Made by a program: the position numbers and the translations under genes
The notes under the pieces: model-generated
The model's database searches: none
What the model saw: the letters and a program-made list of their open reading frames with translations, nothing else
Told to the model about the DNA's origin: nothing
Shown: piece by piece, positions 8,613 through 16,755 of the stretch
Layout of the letters: each line of letters starts with the position of its first letter
Numbering within the stretch: position 1 is the stretch's first letter
DNA from: Oecophyllibacter saccharovorans
Lineage (GTDB): Bacteria; Pseudomonadota; Alphaproteobacteria; Acetobacterales; Acetobacteraceae
Reading direction: 5' to 3'
Length of the DNA: 64,000 bases
Assembly: GCF_006542375.1 (NCBI RefSeq)
Contig: NZ_CP038143.1
Coordinates: forward strand, 496,001 to 560,000

Positions 8613-9329
8613 TCAGAAAAGCGCCAGCTGTGCACCCGGTGCCGGCTCTGGAGGAGCATACCGGGCTGTATCCAACTGCGTTACAGTCGCCTTGAACACC
8701 TCATAGCTCTCGAGCGCCTGCTCCAGCACTCCCCTCTGCTTGAGCGCCACCATCAGGGCCACGCTTCCTGCCTGGCAGGTCGGGGAATGCTCCGGGTTGA
8801 GCGTCACTTCCGTGAAACCGTTATAAGTGGAAAGCTGCATCCAGTCCTGTGGTGTAAGGATGGGAAAGGCTGCAGAAATATAGAGAAAGTCATATCCTGA
8901 CAGCGGCTCATATGTCTTCCCCTCCAGTCGCGCGCCGATGAGAGGACCGTTCACACGGCGCCAGTGACGCGGATCTTTAAGCGATTCCCAGGGGGGAAGA
9001 TGAAAGAGCTCTGGAAAGGGACCGCCCTTTTCCAGGACCTTGCTGCCATTCCAGAGGCTTTCGTAACTGGTTCGGATGTTGCCCTGTGGGGTCTGCACTT
9101 CGCATGAAAGATTGAAGGGGCTGAGACGCTGGCCCAGCGGATGCAGGCTCTTGGTGGAAATATCCAGCACCCGGGAAATGCCCAGAGCCTGCGCCTTTTC
9201 GTGAAGGACCCGCACATTGGCGCGCTTTTCAGCGGGAGTCTGCCAACCCTGCCAGGGAAAGGTGATGGTGACTTCCTCAACCAACCTCTCCCCTTGGCGC
9301 TGAGGCACGTAAAGGATGCGTTCTGCCAT
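8613..9329 (-). CDS. NADAR-family protein (DarT1-antitoxin type), likely ADP-ribosylglycohydrolase
   Basis: A 238-residue protein whose pattern I recognise as the NADAR/DUF6977 type found as antitoxin to DarT1: SRVLDISTKSLHPLGQRLSP then FNLSC, then WNGSKVLEKGGPFPEL, DPRHWRR, PLIGARLEGK, a FLYISAA strand, and GFTEVTLNPEHSPTCQAGSV near the C-terminus. Family members remove ADP-ribose from modified guanine bases in DNA. This match is from memory of the family. GGGAGGAAGG precedes ATG 9329, and the gene starts 15 bases after the exonuclease stop. No DarT-like ADP-ribosyltransferase is visible in the window, so it is orphaned from the usual toxin partner. Confidence 0.65.
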   Translation of the reverse strand: MAERILYVPQRQGERLVEEVTITFPWQGWQTPAEKRANVRVLHEKAQALGISRVLDISTKSLHPLGQRLSPFNLSCEVQTPQGNIRTSYESLWNGSKVLEKGGPFPELFHLPPWESLKDPRHWRRVNGPLIGARLEGKTYEPLSGYDFLYISAAFPILTPQDWMQLSTYNGFTEVTLNPEHSPTCQAGSVALMVALKQRGVLEQALESYEVFKATVTQLDTARYAPPEPAPGAQLALF

Positions 9330-9344
9330 GGCCTTCCTCCCTGT

Positions 9345-9941
9345 TCAGCTCCCGTTTTCCGCCAGGCTGCGCAGGTGGAAATAAACCCGCCTGCATGCCT
9401 GGACATCAGCCATTGCATCATGGGCATTCACCAGCTTTTCACCAAAGAAATGCCGCATGCATTCCTCCAGCCGCGGCGGCTTGGGGCCTCGCCGCCCCTT
9501 GGCCAGCATCGAAGGCGTGGGCGGCAGCGCCAGCACTGCGCTGGCTGCCTGCATGGTGCAGACCTGGCTGGACGGCAGTTGCCAGTCCGACCGGCCGGAA
9601 CGGGCATACATTGTGGCCATGATCCTGCAGTCAAAAGCCACGTTGTGCCCGATTACCCGGTCTGCCTGCTGCGCCAGGTCATGGAACAACTCCGCAGCCA
9701 GTGCTTCCCGCACGCCATAACGCTGTGCCTTTTCGGTCGTGATACCGTGAATGCGGGTGACAAAAGACGGAATATGCCAACCTTCCGGCCGGATCAGCAC
9801 GTTGATGGCTGAGATCTCTTCACCCAGATCATCGGTCAGAACAGCTGCCAGCTGAACGCAATGCGGCTGGGCCGGGTCGTCAACAGCGCGCCGGGCTGAA
9901 GGCAGACCTGTCGTTTCCGTATCAAAAAAGAGCAGCGCCAT
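9345..9941 (-). CDS. DnaQ-like 3'-5' exonuclease (DEDDh)
   Basis: A 198-residue exonuclease-domain protein. Exo I is FFDTETTG (Asp7, Glu9), Exo II is IGHNVAFDCR, and Exo III ends in NAHDAMADVQA with the His and Asp of the DEDDh class. An upstream in-frame start exists but runs into the repressor gene; ATG 9941 has GGGGAG 5 bases before it and starts the domain at once. It lies 31 bases after the repressor and 15 before the NADAR gene, all on the minus strand, so the three are probably one operon. It is not the polymerase III epsilon subunit itself: it is short and lacks a recognisable alpha-binding tail. Confidence 0.88.
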   Translation of the reverse strand: MALLFFDTETTGLPSARRAVDDPAQPHCVQLAAVLTDDLGEEISAINVLIRPEGWHIPSFVTRIHGITTEKAQRYGVREALAAELFHDLAQQADRVIGHNVAFDCRIMATMYARSGRSDWQLPSSQVCTMQAASAVLALPPTPSMLAKGRRGPKPPRLEECMRHFFGEKLVNAHDAMADVQACRRVYFHLRSLAENGS

Positions 9942-9972
9942 ATGAACTCCCCACCTGTACCGGGACCGCCGG

Positions 9973-10659
9973 TTACAGGCGCCGTGCGAACCAGACCACC
10001 CGCCCCAGGATCTGAACGTCTTCCGCCAGGACGGCATAGGTGGAGAAACGTTCGTTTTCAGACTTGATCCGAAACATGGCCGGATCGCTGCCATGCACCC
10101 GCTCCACCCATTTGCAGACGATACCATCCCCATCAAAGAGGACGAAAATACCCGGCTCAATCACATTGTTGCGGCGCCGATCGATGAGCACCACATCACC
10201 GTTCTGCAGAACCGGCTCCATGGACTGCCCCTCCACCTCGATCACCCGCAGATCGGAAGGCTTGGCCCGCAGTTCATTGCGCACGAAGCTTTCTTCAAAA
10301 TATTTCGGCCCGCCCAGGCAGTCGCCTTCCACAAAGCCGCCGCCCCCCATGCCGGCACGAACGGAAATAAAGGGAACGGCCACATAGCCTTCCGGGCTGT
10401 CGATTCGGGTCACTTCCGGCAGGTCAGCTGAAGCCGCCCGGCTGTCTTCCATCATCAGCAGCCATTGCGGTGTCACCTTAAGATGGGGGGCCAGCAGTTC
10501 AGCCCATTCAGGACTGAGCCGGGTCGTCCCCCGCATCAGCTTGTAGATGTTTTGCTTGGTGGTGCCGGCCAGATCGGCCAGGGCCTTCTGGCCCAGGTTG
10601 CACTGCCGCATTCGGCTTTCAAGGCGTTTGGCCCTGCTCTGGCGCGGATCGGCATTCAT
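9973..10659 (-). CDS. HTH / S24-peptidase repressor (LexA- or CI-like)
   Basis: A 228-residue regulator. Residues about 12-65 form an XRE-type helix-turn-helix (LGQKALADLAGTTKQNIYKL). The C-terminal S24 peptidase has Ser146 in EGQSMEP and Lys183 in GIVCKWVE as the catalytic dyad, and Ala102-Gly103 in SVRAGMGGGG as a likely self-cleavage site. Such proteins are inactivated by RecA-stimulated self-cleavage during DNA damage. AAGGAAG precedes ATG 10659. It heads the exonuclease-NADAR operon, and a palindrome in its promoter suggests autoregulation. It is phage-repressor-like, but no phage genes are nearby. Confidence 0.9.
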   Translation of the reverse strand: MNADPRQSRAKRLESRMRQCNLGQKALADLAGTTKQNIYKLMRGTTRLSPEWAELLAPHLKVTPQWLLMMEDSRAASADLPEVTRIDSPEGYVAVPFISVRAGMGGGGFVEGDCLGGPKYFEESFVRNELRAKPSDLRVIEVEGQSMEPVLQNGDVVLIDRRRNNVIEPGIFVLFDGDGIVCKWVERVHGSDPAMFRIKSENERFSTYAVLAEDVQILGRVVWFARRL

Positions 10660-10724
10660 GAACTTCTTCCTTTCATTTTCGCTCCTCCGACTTGCCGGAA
10701 CCTCCAGAATATCAGAGCCTTCAC

Positions 10725-10741
10725 GTAACCTTATAAGTTAC
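10725..10741. promoter_or_regulatory. Putative operator/promoter of the S24 repressor operon
   Basis: A 17-base inverted repeat reads GTAAC-CTTATAA-GTTAC, about 65 bases upstream of the repressor ATG. On the minus strand its centre reads TTATAAG, a plausible -10 element. An operator over the promoter is what an autoregulated LexA/CI-type gene would have. Its use by this repressor is inference. Confidence 0.45.
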
Positions 10742-10866
10742 TGCACGAATCCGGTCCAGTTATCCAGCCTTGACTTTACGTCTTTTTCTGCCGCTTTTTC
10801 CCCCATCAAAGTCGCGTCTTTCCCAGCCCCTTGCGACATTCCAGACGATATTCCAGGAAACCGCCG

Positions 10867-11274
10867 ATGACCCATCCTACTGAACCTGCAAAAAAACCTT
10901 CAGAACCAGGCTCAAAAACCGACCCGGCTGCAGCAGCCCTTGTCCAGCAGCTGCGCCGCAAGCAGTGGATCACCAATTCCCTGCTTATCTGGGCCGGGTT
11001 CGCCACGGTTCTGAGCGTGATCGCCTGCGCCCTCAACAGCGGCGCAGGGCGCCTTGCTCCCCTCATTACCGGTATCGGCTTTGGCATGACGGTCTATTAT
11101 TGTGTGGCAGCCTTGACCATTCTGAAAAACGCCCCTGTCACCGATCTGCCCCGGGAATTCGCCAAAGCTGCTGTCCAGTTGCGTTATGCCTGGTGGTCGG
11201 TGGGGCTCACTTTCTGCCTCGGTATCGGCTGCAGCATCGTGGTCAAAGTCATCCTTCCCCACTGGCACAGCTGA
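10867..11274 (+). CDS. Small membrane protein of unknown function
   Basis: A 135-residue protein with a charged Pro/Lys/Ser-rich N-terminus of about 35 residues and three hydrophobic segments (WITNSLLIWAGFATVLSVIA, LAPLITGIGFGMTVYYCVAA, and the stretch around WWSVGLTFCLGIGCSIVVKV). AGGAAA lies 7 bases before ATG 10867; an upstream ATG at 10831 lacks one. It diverges from the repressor operon and converges on the permease gene. I recognise no family. Confidence 0.65.
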   Translation: MTHPTEPAKKPSEPGSKTDPAAAALVQQLRRKQWITNSLLIWAGFATVLSVIACALNSGAGRLAPLITGIGFGMTVYYCVAALTILKNAPVTDLPREFAKAAVQLRYAWWSVGLTFCLGIGCSIVVKVILPHWHS

Positions 11275-11292
11275 CAGCTGAAAGGCACGGGT

Positions 11293-12702
11293 TCATTCCG
11301 CATGCCCGCTGTGCAGGAGAGACTGCGCACTGGCAGCGCGACGCATCCAAAGCCAGTAGATCAGACTGGTCACGGTCAGGCTGACGAGCCAGGAAAGATC
11401 CACATTCCGCATCCAGTGCGCTGCCCAGCCGGTATAGAGACTGATATGGAGAAAGGGCAGTTCCACTGCCACGCCGATGAGATAACAGACCATCGCCGCC
11501 ACATTGATGCGTCCGTACCGCCCGCCATCAGGCGCGAAAAAAGCCGCCACATCATACTCGCCGTGACGCAGCAGATAGTAATCCGTCAGGTTGATGGCAG
11601 TCCACGGAACCAGAATGGCCATCAGCACGTCGAGAAAGGATGTGTAGGCCTTCAGGAAGTCATCCGCCATTCCCAGACTCATGAGAAGCGCCAGCGCCAG
11701 CAGGGCCACTGTCGTGCCCAGACGTGCAGGCATGCCGAAATGCCAGGCAGGCCGGAAAGTCTGCACGAAAGTCAGGCTGCATAACGTGCCGCAATAGACG
11801 CTCATCGCATTGGCAAGAGGAATGGCCAGCGCCAACACGAGCAGAATGACCCCGCCCAGCGGACCGGTTGCATCAGCCAGCGCTGCGGCCACCGGCAGAC
11901 CTGGCCACTGCAGCGCAAGCAGGCTGCCCAGAATCATCGGCAGCACGGCACCGATGACGCTGCCGCCATAGCTGGCGCCGAAAGCCAGGCGCATGGCCCG
12001 CTGCGTGGGCGGCAGGTAGCGCGAGGAATCCGACACGTAGGGCGCATAAGCGATCTGCCAGAGTGCTGCGACCGAAAACGCCCCGAAAAAACCGGCTACC
12101 GAACCATGAAGGTTGCCCAGCAGGCCCGGCGACAGACTGCGCAGTGTGCAGAGCAGCGCCAGCAGGACGGCTGCAGCTGAAATCCAGCTGGCCACTTTCG
12201 AGCACAGATGGATGGTCCGGTAGCCCATCGCGCAGGGGACAAGGGTGAGAAACGCCACAAGCACGATACTGCCGGTACGTCCCAGAGCCGGCACGACATG
12301 CGTCAGGGCCTCTCCCCCCACCACGCAGTTGGAAGCGGCAAAGCCCATATACATGAGTATGACCAGGACGATGACCGGCACCGAGCCGTAAAGCCCGAAC
12401 TGCCCGCGGCTCTGCACCATCTGCGGCACCCCGAGCTGCGGTCCCTGAGCGGCATGCAGGGCCATGAACACAGCGCCGGCCATGTTGCCCAGAACGATCG
12501 CCAGTACCGACCACACCAGCGAAAGCCCGAACACCACCGGCGCCAGCGCGCCGGTCACCACCGTCAGCAGTGTCATGTTGGCGCTGAACCAGACCGTGAA
12601 GAGATCCGACACGCGCCCGTGCCGTTCATGGACGGGAATGGGGTAGATCGTGTGGTGCTCGAAGGTCTTCTGGCGCGGAACAGACGGGGCGGGCTGGGTC
12701 AT
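11293..12702 (-). CDS. NCS1-family permease (cytosine/purine/allantoin type)
   Basis: A 469-residue inner-membrane transporter with about 12 hydrophobic segments. N-terminal features of the nucleobase:cation symporter-1 family are visible: HERHGRVSDLFTVWFSANM in the first helix, and QLGVPQMVQSRGQFGLYGS after helix 2-3. The C-terminal part holds the ADYYLLR-like motif here read as TDYYLLRHGEYD. The substrate cannot be assigned from sequence; cytosine or another nucleobase is most likely. AGGAAACT lies upstream of ATG 12702. It is a single-gene unit that diverges from yfdX. Confidence 0.88.
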   Translation of the reverse strand: MTQPAPSVPRQKTFEHHTIYPIPVHERHGRVSDLFTVWFSANMTLLTVVTGALAPVVFGLSLVWSVLAIVLGNMAGAVFMALHAAQGPQLGVPQMVQSRGQFGLYGSVPVIVLVILMYMGFAASNCVVGGEALTHVVPALGRTGSIVLVAFLTLVPCAMGYRTIHLCSKVASWISAAAVLLALLCTLRSLSPGLLGNLHGSVAGFFGAFSVAALWQIAYAPYVSDSSRYLPPTQRAMRLAFGASYGGSVIGAVLPMILGSLLALQWPGLPVAAALADATGPLGGVILLVLALAIPLANAMSVYCGTLCSLTFVQTFRPAWHFGMPARLGTTVALLALALLMSLGMADDFLKAYTSFLDVLMAILVPWTAINLTDYYLLRHGEYDVAAFFAPDGGRYGRINVAAMVCYLIGVAVELPFLHISLYTGWAAHWMRNVDLSWLVSLTVTSLIYWLWMRRAASAQSLLHSGHAE

Positions 12703-13215
12703 GGCGCGGAGTTTCCTACAGGCGACGAAGCTGGGGAAGACCTAACAGAGGGCAGAAAAAAGAAAAACCGTGGTTAAGCCCGATCTGCCATCTCTTTTCC
12801 CTCTTGCGCCCACTCGGAAGGCCAACCGTCCTTTCACGGGCCCTCTTTATCGATAGCCCTGATCCCGACAGGTCTGTCCTTTCTTTTTGAGGCCCTCCTT
12901 CTCAGAAGGGTGTTCCCAGCGCGACAAACCTCCGCCGGCCTTGAGAACAGGGGGTATAAGGCTGGAAATATGTCGGAAACACGACAGGCAAACATGGCTG
13001 AAATCTGGCTGGTTCCCATTTTCTGTCTTTTTCCCGACACATTCCGCGAATTCTCATGCAAATTCCCATGCATTTGTAATAAAATTCACTTCTTTGCCCT
13101 AGGCGGGGGCGCAGGGTTCGGCCAGAATACTTTCTGCTCCACACCTGTCTGGGTCACTGCGCCGCAGTCCCGGAGAAGGTGGGTTCAATACAACTTCTTG
13201 TCTGGAGGAGAGTCC
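12703..13215. other. 513-base intergenic region between divergent NCS1 and yfdX genes
   Basis: No convincing gene is seen. The only long plus-strand frame is the N-terminal extension of yfdX, which lacks a ribosome binding site and shows no coding pattern. The region must hold both divergent promoters. It includes an AT-richer part around 13050-13090. A segment beginning at 12910 resembles the two ends of an I-E CRISPR repeat by chance (see rejected items). Confidence 0.5.
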
Positions 13216-14043
13216 ATGTCTCTGCACGCTTCCATCCGCTTCGCCGCCGTTGCCGCCCTGATGGGCGGCATGTTCAGCGCTGTTCCCGCCATGGCTGACG
13301 ACACGGCGCCGGCTGCTGCGCCCGCGCACCACTCGGGCTTCCACCCCATTCGTTCCCTGCATCGCCACTGGGAAAAGGTGAAGGCACGTCACGATTTCCG
13401 CCACCTTTCGGTTGATGGCCAGTATGCGCTGATCGACATTCTGGAAGCCCAGGACTTCCTGAATGCCAACAAGACCGACCAGGCCATCAAGAGCCTGAAG
13501 AAGGCCACTGACCGCCTGAAGGCTGCCGGCAAAGCCGACAACAAGTTCATGGCTGCTGAAGCCCAGCTGCAGGTTGCCCCGCAGCATCCGCTTCCTTCCA
13601 CCCATGTTCCCCAGCAGGGCCAGGTCACCTGGATCCCGGTTGCCGGTGAATTCATCGTCAGCGACACTCTTGCGCCTGAGAAGAAGGCTGCCATTCAGAA
13701 GGCCAATGCCCTGCTGAAAGCCGGCAAGACCGCTGAAGCTCTTCAGAACGTGCAGATCGTCAGCAGCGATCTTGACTTCATTCTCTATCTGGCCCCGCTG
13801 GCCCAGACCGAAGGTGACGTGAACCGCGCCCTCGTCTTCGCCCAGAACAAGAATGACAAGGAAGCCAGTGCGGCTCTGACCGAAGCGCTGAACAGCCTGG
13901 TGGCCGTGTCTGAAAACTTCTACACCACCGAACTTCCGGCTCCGGGTGCCCCGGCAGCTGCCAACACTGCCGCTCCGGCAGCCACGGCGCCGGCTTCTCC
14001 GGCCCCTGCAGCAGCTCCCGCTGCCCAGCCGGCCGCTCAGTAA
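13216..14043 (+). CDS. yfdX: YfdX family secreted protein
   Basis: A 275-residue exported protein. The signal peptide is residues 1 to about 26, ending in the signal-peptidase-I-like AVPAMA before DDTAPA. The YfdX core is recognisable from LSVDGQYALIDILEAQDFLN and TDQAIKSLKKATDRLKAAGK. The tail after about residue 240 is low-complexity Ala/Pro. GGAGGAG stands 5 bases before ATG 13216, a strong site that decides the start over upstream in-frame codons. E. coli YfdX is an acid-stress, EvgA-controlled protein; a stress role in the periplasm is likely here. A strong terminator follows. Confidence 0.88.
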   Translation: MSLHASIRFAAVAALMGGMFSAVPAMADDTAPAAAPAHHSGFHPIRSLHRHWEKVKARHDFRHLSVDGQYALIDILEAQDFLNANKTDQAIKSLKKATDRLKAAGKADNKFMAAEAQLQVAPQHPLPSTHVPQQGQVTWIPVAGEFIVSDTLAPEKKAAIQKANALLKAGKTAEALQNVQIVSSDLDFILYLAPLAQTEGDVNRALVFAQNKNDKEASAALTEALNSLVAVSENFYTTELPAPGAPAAANTAAPAATAPASPAPAAAPAAQPAAQ

Positions 14044-14110
14044 GGCAGAAGCCCTGCTCGAGCCGAGCCGCCTGGCACCGCAAGACACGTCAGGCGGTTC
14101 GCGGCCTCAG

Positions 14111-14148
14111 AACAAGACCCCCGGCAGGATCCTGCCGGGGGTCTTGTT
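14111..14148 (+). terminator. Perfect 38-base palindromic terminator after yfdX
   Basis: The two 19-base arms are exact reverse complements, centred on GGATCC, with the GC-rich inner stem CCCCCGGCAGG paired to CCTGCCGGGGG. The 3' arm ends GTCTTGTTATT, which supplies a short U-rich tail. It would stop transcription leaving yfdX at 14043. Confidence 0.85.
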
Positions 14149-14276
14149 ATTCTGGCCCTGTGGACGACTCTGACCGCTCTTTCGAAAACCACCGGTTTTC
14201 CGCCATTTTTCCTTGTGGAAAACCATGTGGGAAACCTGTGGAACGGCTGTTGAGGACTCCAGCCTGACCCTTCAGC

Positions 14277-15899
14277 TCAAGGACGGGTTGAAGGCGCAGT
14301 CCTGTTCTGGCCGCCCTTATCCTCATCCGCGGGCAGCACGCTTTCCCAGCCCCCGCCCAGAGCATTGTAAAGGCGGGCCAGATCGTCAGCCAGCGCCGCA
14401 TCGCTGGAAGCAAGGCTCATTTCAGCATTCTGCACGCGCGACTGCGCATCCAGCACGTCCAGATAAGTCGCCAACCCGGAGCGATACTGACTTGTCGCCA
14501 GCTGGAGGCGCCGCTGTTCATCCTCTGTGGTGGCCAGCAGCCCCTGGCGATGAAACTGTTCCTGACGATAGGCTTTCAGAGCGTTATCCACTTCGTTCCA
14601 GGCTTTCAGCACTGTCTGGCGATAGGAGATCGCCGCTGTCTTCTGCTCGGCTTTCTTCAGCCGCAACTGCCCGACCAGTCGCCCCCCCTGGAAGATCGGC
14701 AGGGAAATGCTGGGGCCGACATTCCAGGCACGCGCATTCCACATCGTCAGATCCTTGAAGGAGAGGGTCTGCATGCCGAAATCTGCATTGATGGTTACTT
14801 TCGGATAGAAATCGGCCACAGCCTCGCCCACTTCAGCCACCGTTTCCCGCAGGCGGTCTTCAGAAGCACGGATGTCGGGGCGCCGGTGCGCCAGCTCAGA
14901 CGGCAGGCCGATCGGCACGTAAGGCGGCACGGTCGGAATAGTGGCCGGCCTGTCGAGCTCACTGTCCAGGCTGTGGGGCGGTGCGCCCAACAGCAGGGCG
15001 ATGGCATTTTTCTCCTGAGAGACGGTCTGGGCCAGCGAAGCCTGTTGCGCTTCAACATCATGCAGGCTGCCCTTGACCGCCTCCACATCGACTTCCGAGA
15101 CCAGTCCCGAGCGATAACGATTCTCAGTCAGGGCCAGCAGGTCCGCCAGGGTCTTGTGATTCTGCGCCAGAACCTGCGTGCGCTTCTGGTCCCCGCGCAG
15201 AGTCAGATAATCGCGCGCCATGTCCGCCTGCTGCGCCAGCAGAACAGAGCGCTGCTCTTCCTGGGTCATTTTCATGATCGCCTTGGCCGCTTCATACTGG
15301 CGCGCCACCCGTCCCCAGAGATCGACCTCATAGGTGGCGTCAATCCCGTAATTCCACTGATTGAGCAAGGGAATCTTGATATCATTGGGGTCCATCGTCT
15401 GGAAAGGATTGGGCCCCGGCATACTGGAATCACGGCCGATGCGCCGGATGATCTCCTGCAGCTGGCGTGAACTGTTCTGGGTATAGTTATAAGTGCCCTG
15501 GGCTGACATGAACGGGAAACGTTCAGCCCCGGCAATCTGCATTTCCGCCCGGCTTGCCAGCAGGGCCGAGGTCGCCATCTGGAAGTTGAGGTTCTCTACT
15601 GCCACCCGCTCTTCCAGGGAGGTTAGCAGGGGATCGTGAAATTCCTTCCACCAGTCGCTGTCAAAAGGCCGCTCGACCACCACGCTCAAAGGCGGTGTCG
15701 GCGCGTTGGCCTCCGTCTGGGGCACGAAGTTTCTGGGCGCCCAGGAATGGGGCGGATGATAATGCGGCCCGACCTGACAGGCCGAAAGTGCCAGCAAAGC
15801 CACGCCGCCCAACAGGGATTTGACTGCTCCCGCCCTCTTCGGCGCCTGAAGTGACCGCTGACAGTGGGGCGGAGCAAGAAATGAAAGAAGGTTTTTCAC
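14277..15899 (-). CDS. Outer-membrane efflux lipoprotein (NodT/OprM, TolC superfamily)
   Basis: About 540 residues from GTG 15899, which has ACAGGAG 7 bases upstream; the frame stays open to TTG 15989, but that would cross the operator palindrome. A lipobox LSAC places the lipidated Cys at about residue 41, followed by the family-typical QVGPHYHPP and SWAP. Two OEP domains follow, including DYLTLRGDQKRTQVL and GPSISLPIFQGGRL. It is the outer-membrane channel of a tripartite pump. It diverges from the tetR gene; the cognate EmrA/EmrB-like genes lie just beyond tetR. Confidence 0.88.
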   Translation of the reverse strand: MKNLLSFLAPPHCQRSLQAPKRAGAVKSLLGGVALLALSACQVGPHYHPPHSWAPRNFVPQTEANAPTPPLSVVVERPFDSDWWKEFHDPLLTSLEERVAVENLNFQMATSALLASRAEMQIAGAERFPFMSAQGTYNYTQNSSRQLQEIIRRIGRDSSMPGPNPFQTMDPNDIKIPLLNQWNYGIDATYEVDLWGRVARQYEAAKAIMKMTQEEQRSVLLAQQADMARDYLTLRGDQKRTQVLAQNHKTLADLLALTENRYRSGLVSEVDVEAVKGSLHDVEAQQASLAQTVSQEKNAIALLLGAPPHSLDSELDRPATIPTVPPYVPIGLPSELAHRRPDIRASEDRLRETVAEVGEAVADFYPKVTINADFGMQTLSFKDLTMWNARAWNVGPSISLPIFQGGRLVGQLRLKKAEQKTAAISYRQTVLKAWNEVDNALKAYRQEQFHRQGLLATTEDEQRRLQLATSQYRSGLATYLDVLDAQSRVQNAEMSLASSDAALADDLARLYNALGGGWESVLPADEDKGGQNRTAPSTRP

Positions 15900-15989
15900 A
15901 GAAGGGCTCCTGTGGGGGAAATAACCGGAAGGGCTGGGGAAAGAAATCGTTTCTGTCCTTGCTCTTGTCATTGCCGGAAACTCCTGCAA

Positions 15990-16008
15990 TGACCGAACGG
16001 ATCGGTCA
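15990..16008. promoter_or_regulatory. TetR operator between efflux lipoprotein and tetR genes
   Basis: A perfect inverted repeat, TGACCGAACGGATCGGTCA, with 7-base arms around 5 bases. It lies between the divergent lipoprotein and tetR genes. Its right half, ATCGGTCAG, recurs exactly in the palindrome upstream of the emrA-like gene (19861-19876). TetR repressors usually bind such sites in their own divergent promoter; binding here is inferred. Confidence 0.65.
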
Positions 16009-16087
16009 GTCTGATCCGCCCCGAACTGTAATGAGCCCCGCCCCTCTGCCTGCCGGGACCCCGCTTCCAGCCGGAAAGCCGAACCGC

Positions 16088-16726
16088 ATGATATCTTCGC
16101 CTCCGACCAGCAACGCTTCGCCCTGCACCTCGCCCGCCGACAAAAGGAGTCAGATTCTGGAAGGGGCAGGCAGGGTTTTTCTGGAATCCGGTTATGAAGG
16201 CGCCAGCATGTCGGAGATCGCCCGCATGGCCGGGGTTTCCAAAGGCACGCTTTACAATCATTTCGCCAGCAAAGCGGATCTGTTCAGCGCTTTTTTCCGC
16301 CAGACCAGCAGTCAGATGCAGGCCGCCCTCGAGGTTCTGGGGCGCAACGACAGCCCCAACCTGCGCGACAGCCTGACTCAGGCGGCTGAAGGAATCATCA
16401 ATGTGCTTCTCCAGCCCCACGCCCTGGGGCTGTACCGCATTATCGTAACGGAGGCGGCACATTTTCCCAAGCTTGCCGATATCTTCTGGCACAATGGTTT
16501 CGCCAGCACGCTGGAAAATCTCTCGCACTGGTTTTCCGCCGCTGCCGCACGCGGGCAGCTGAACATCAGCGACCCGCAGCTGGCAGCCGACCAATTCATG
16601 ATGCTGTGTCAGACGCGGATCGTCCAGCGCCGGCGGTTCATGATCCCCGTTGAGGACGATCCGGCCAGCATCACGCGCATCGCAACCCTGACGGCAGAAA
16701 GTTTCCTGCGCATCTACGCGCCCTGA
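16088..16726 (+). CDS. TetR/AcrR-family repressor of the efflux locus
   Basis: A 212-residue regulator from ATG 16088; earlier in-frame ATGs exist at 15989, which lies inside the operator palindrome, and 16031. The TetR_N helix-turn-helix is clear: AGRVFLESGYEGASMSEIAR and GVSKGTLYNHFASKADLF. The C-terminal half, with LYRIIVTEAAHFPKLADIFW, resembles the AefR-like ligand-binding domain. It is flanked on both sides by parts of one tripartite pump, and related palindromes sit at both pump promoters, so it most likely represses the pump and itself. Confidence 0.88.
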   Translation: MISSPPTSNASPCTSPADKRSQILEGAGRVFLESGYEGASMSEIARMAGVSKGTLYNHFASKADLFSAFFRQTSSQMQAALEVLGRNDSPNLRDSLTQAAEGIINVLLQPHALGLYRIIVTEAAHFPKLADIFWHNGFASTLENLSHWFSAAAARGQLNISDPQLAADQFMMLCQTRIVQRRRFMIPVEDDPASITRIATLTAESFLRIYAP

Positions 16727-16755
16727 AAACAGACGCTGGGAGGGAAAGCCGGACA

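Noticed and set aside
12910-12930. A 21-base segment starting GTGTTCCC and ending AAACC that resembles a shortened I-E CRISPR repeat
   Set aside because: It is a single copy in a divergent promoter region, 10 kb from the cas genes, with no leader or spacing partners and no similarity to the 3031 relic in its middle. An 8-mer match plus a 5-mer match is expected by chance at this window size.
12910-13215. N-terminal extension of the yfdX frame by 102 codons
   Set aside because: GGAGGAG and a signal peptide at ATG 13216 decide the start. The upstream part has no ribosome binding site, includes AT-rich promoter-like DNA and resembles no protein.
15990-15992. Start of tetR at ATG 15989
   Set aside because: This codon lies within the operator palindrome and would add a Pro/Ser-rich leader of 33 residues. 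Start codons at 16031 or 16088 place the helix-turn-helix at the usual distance from the N-terminus.
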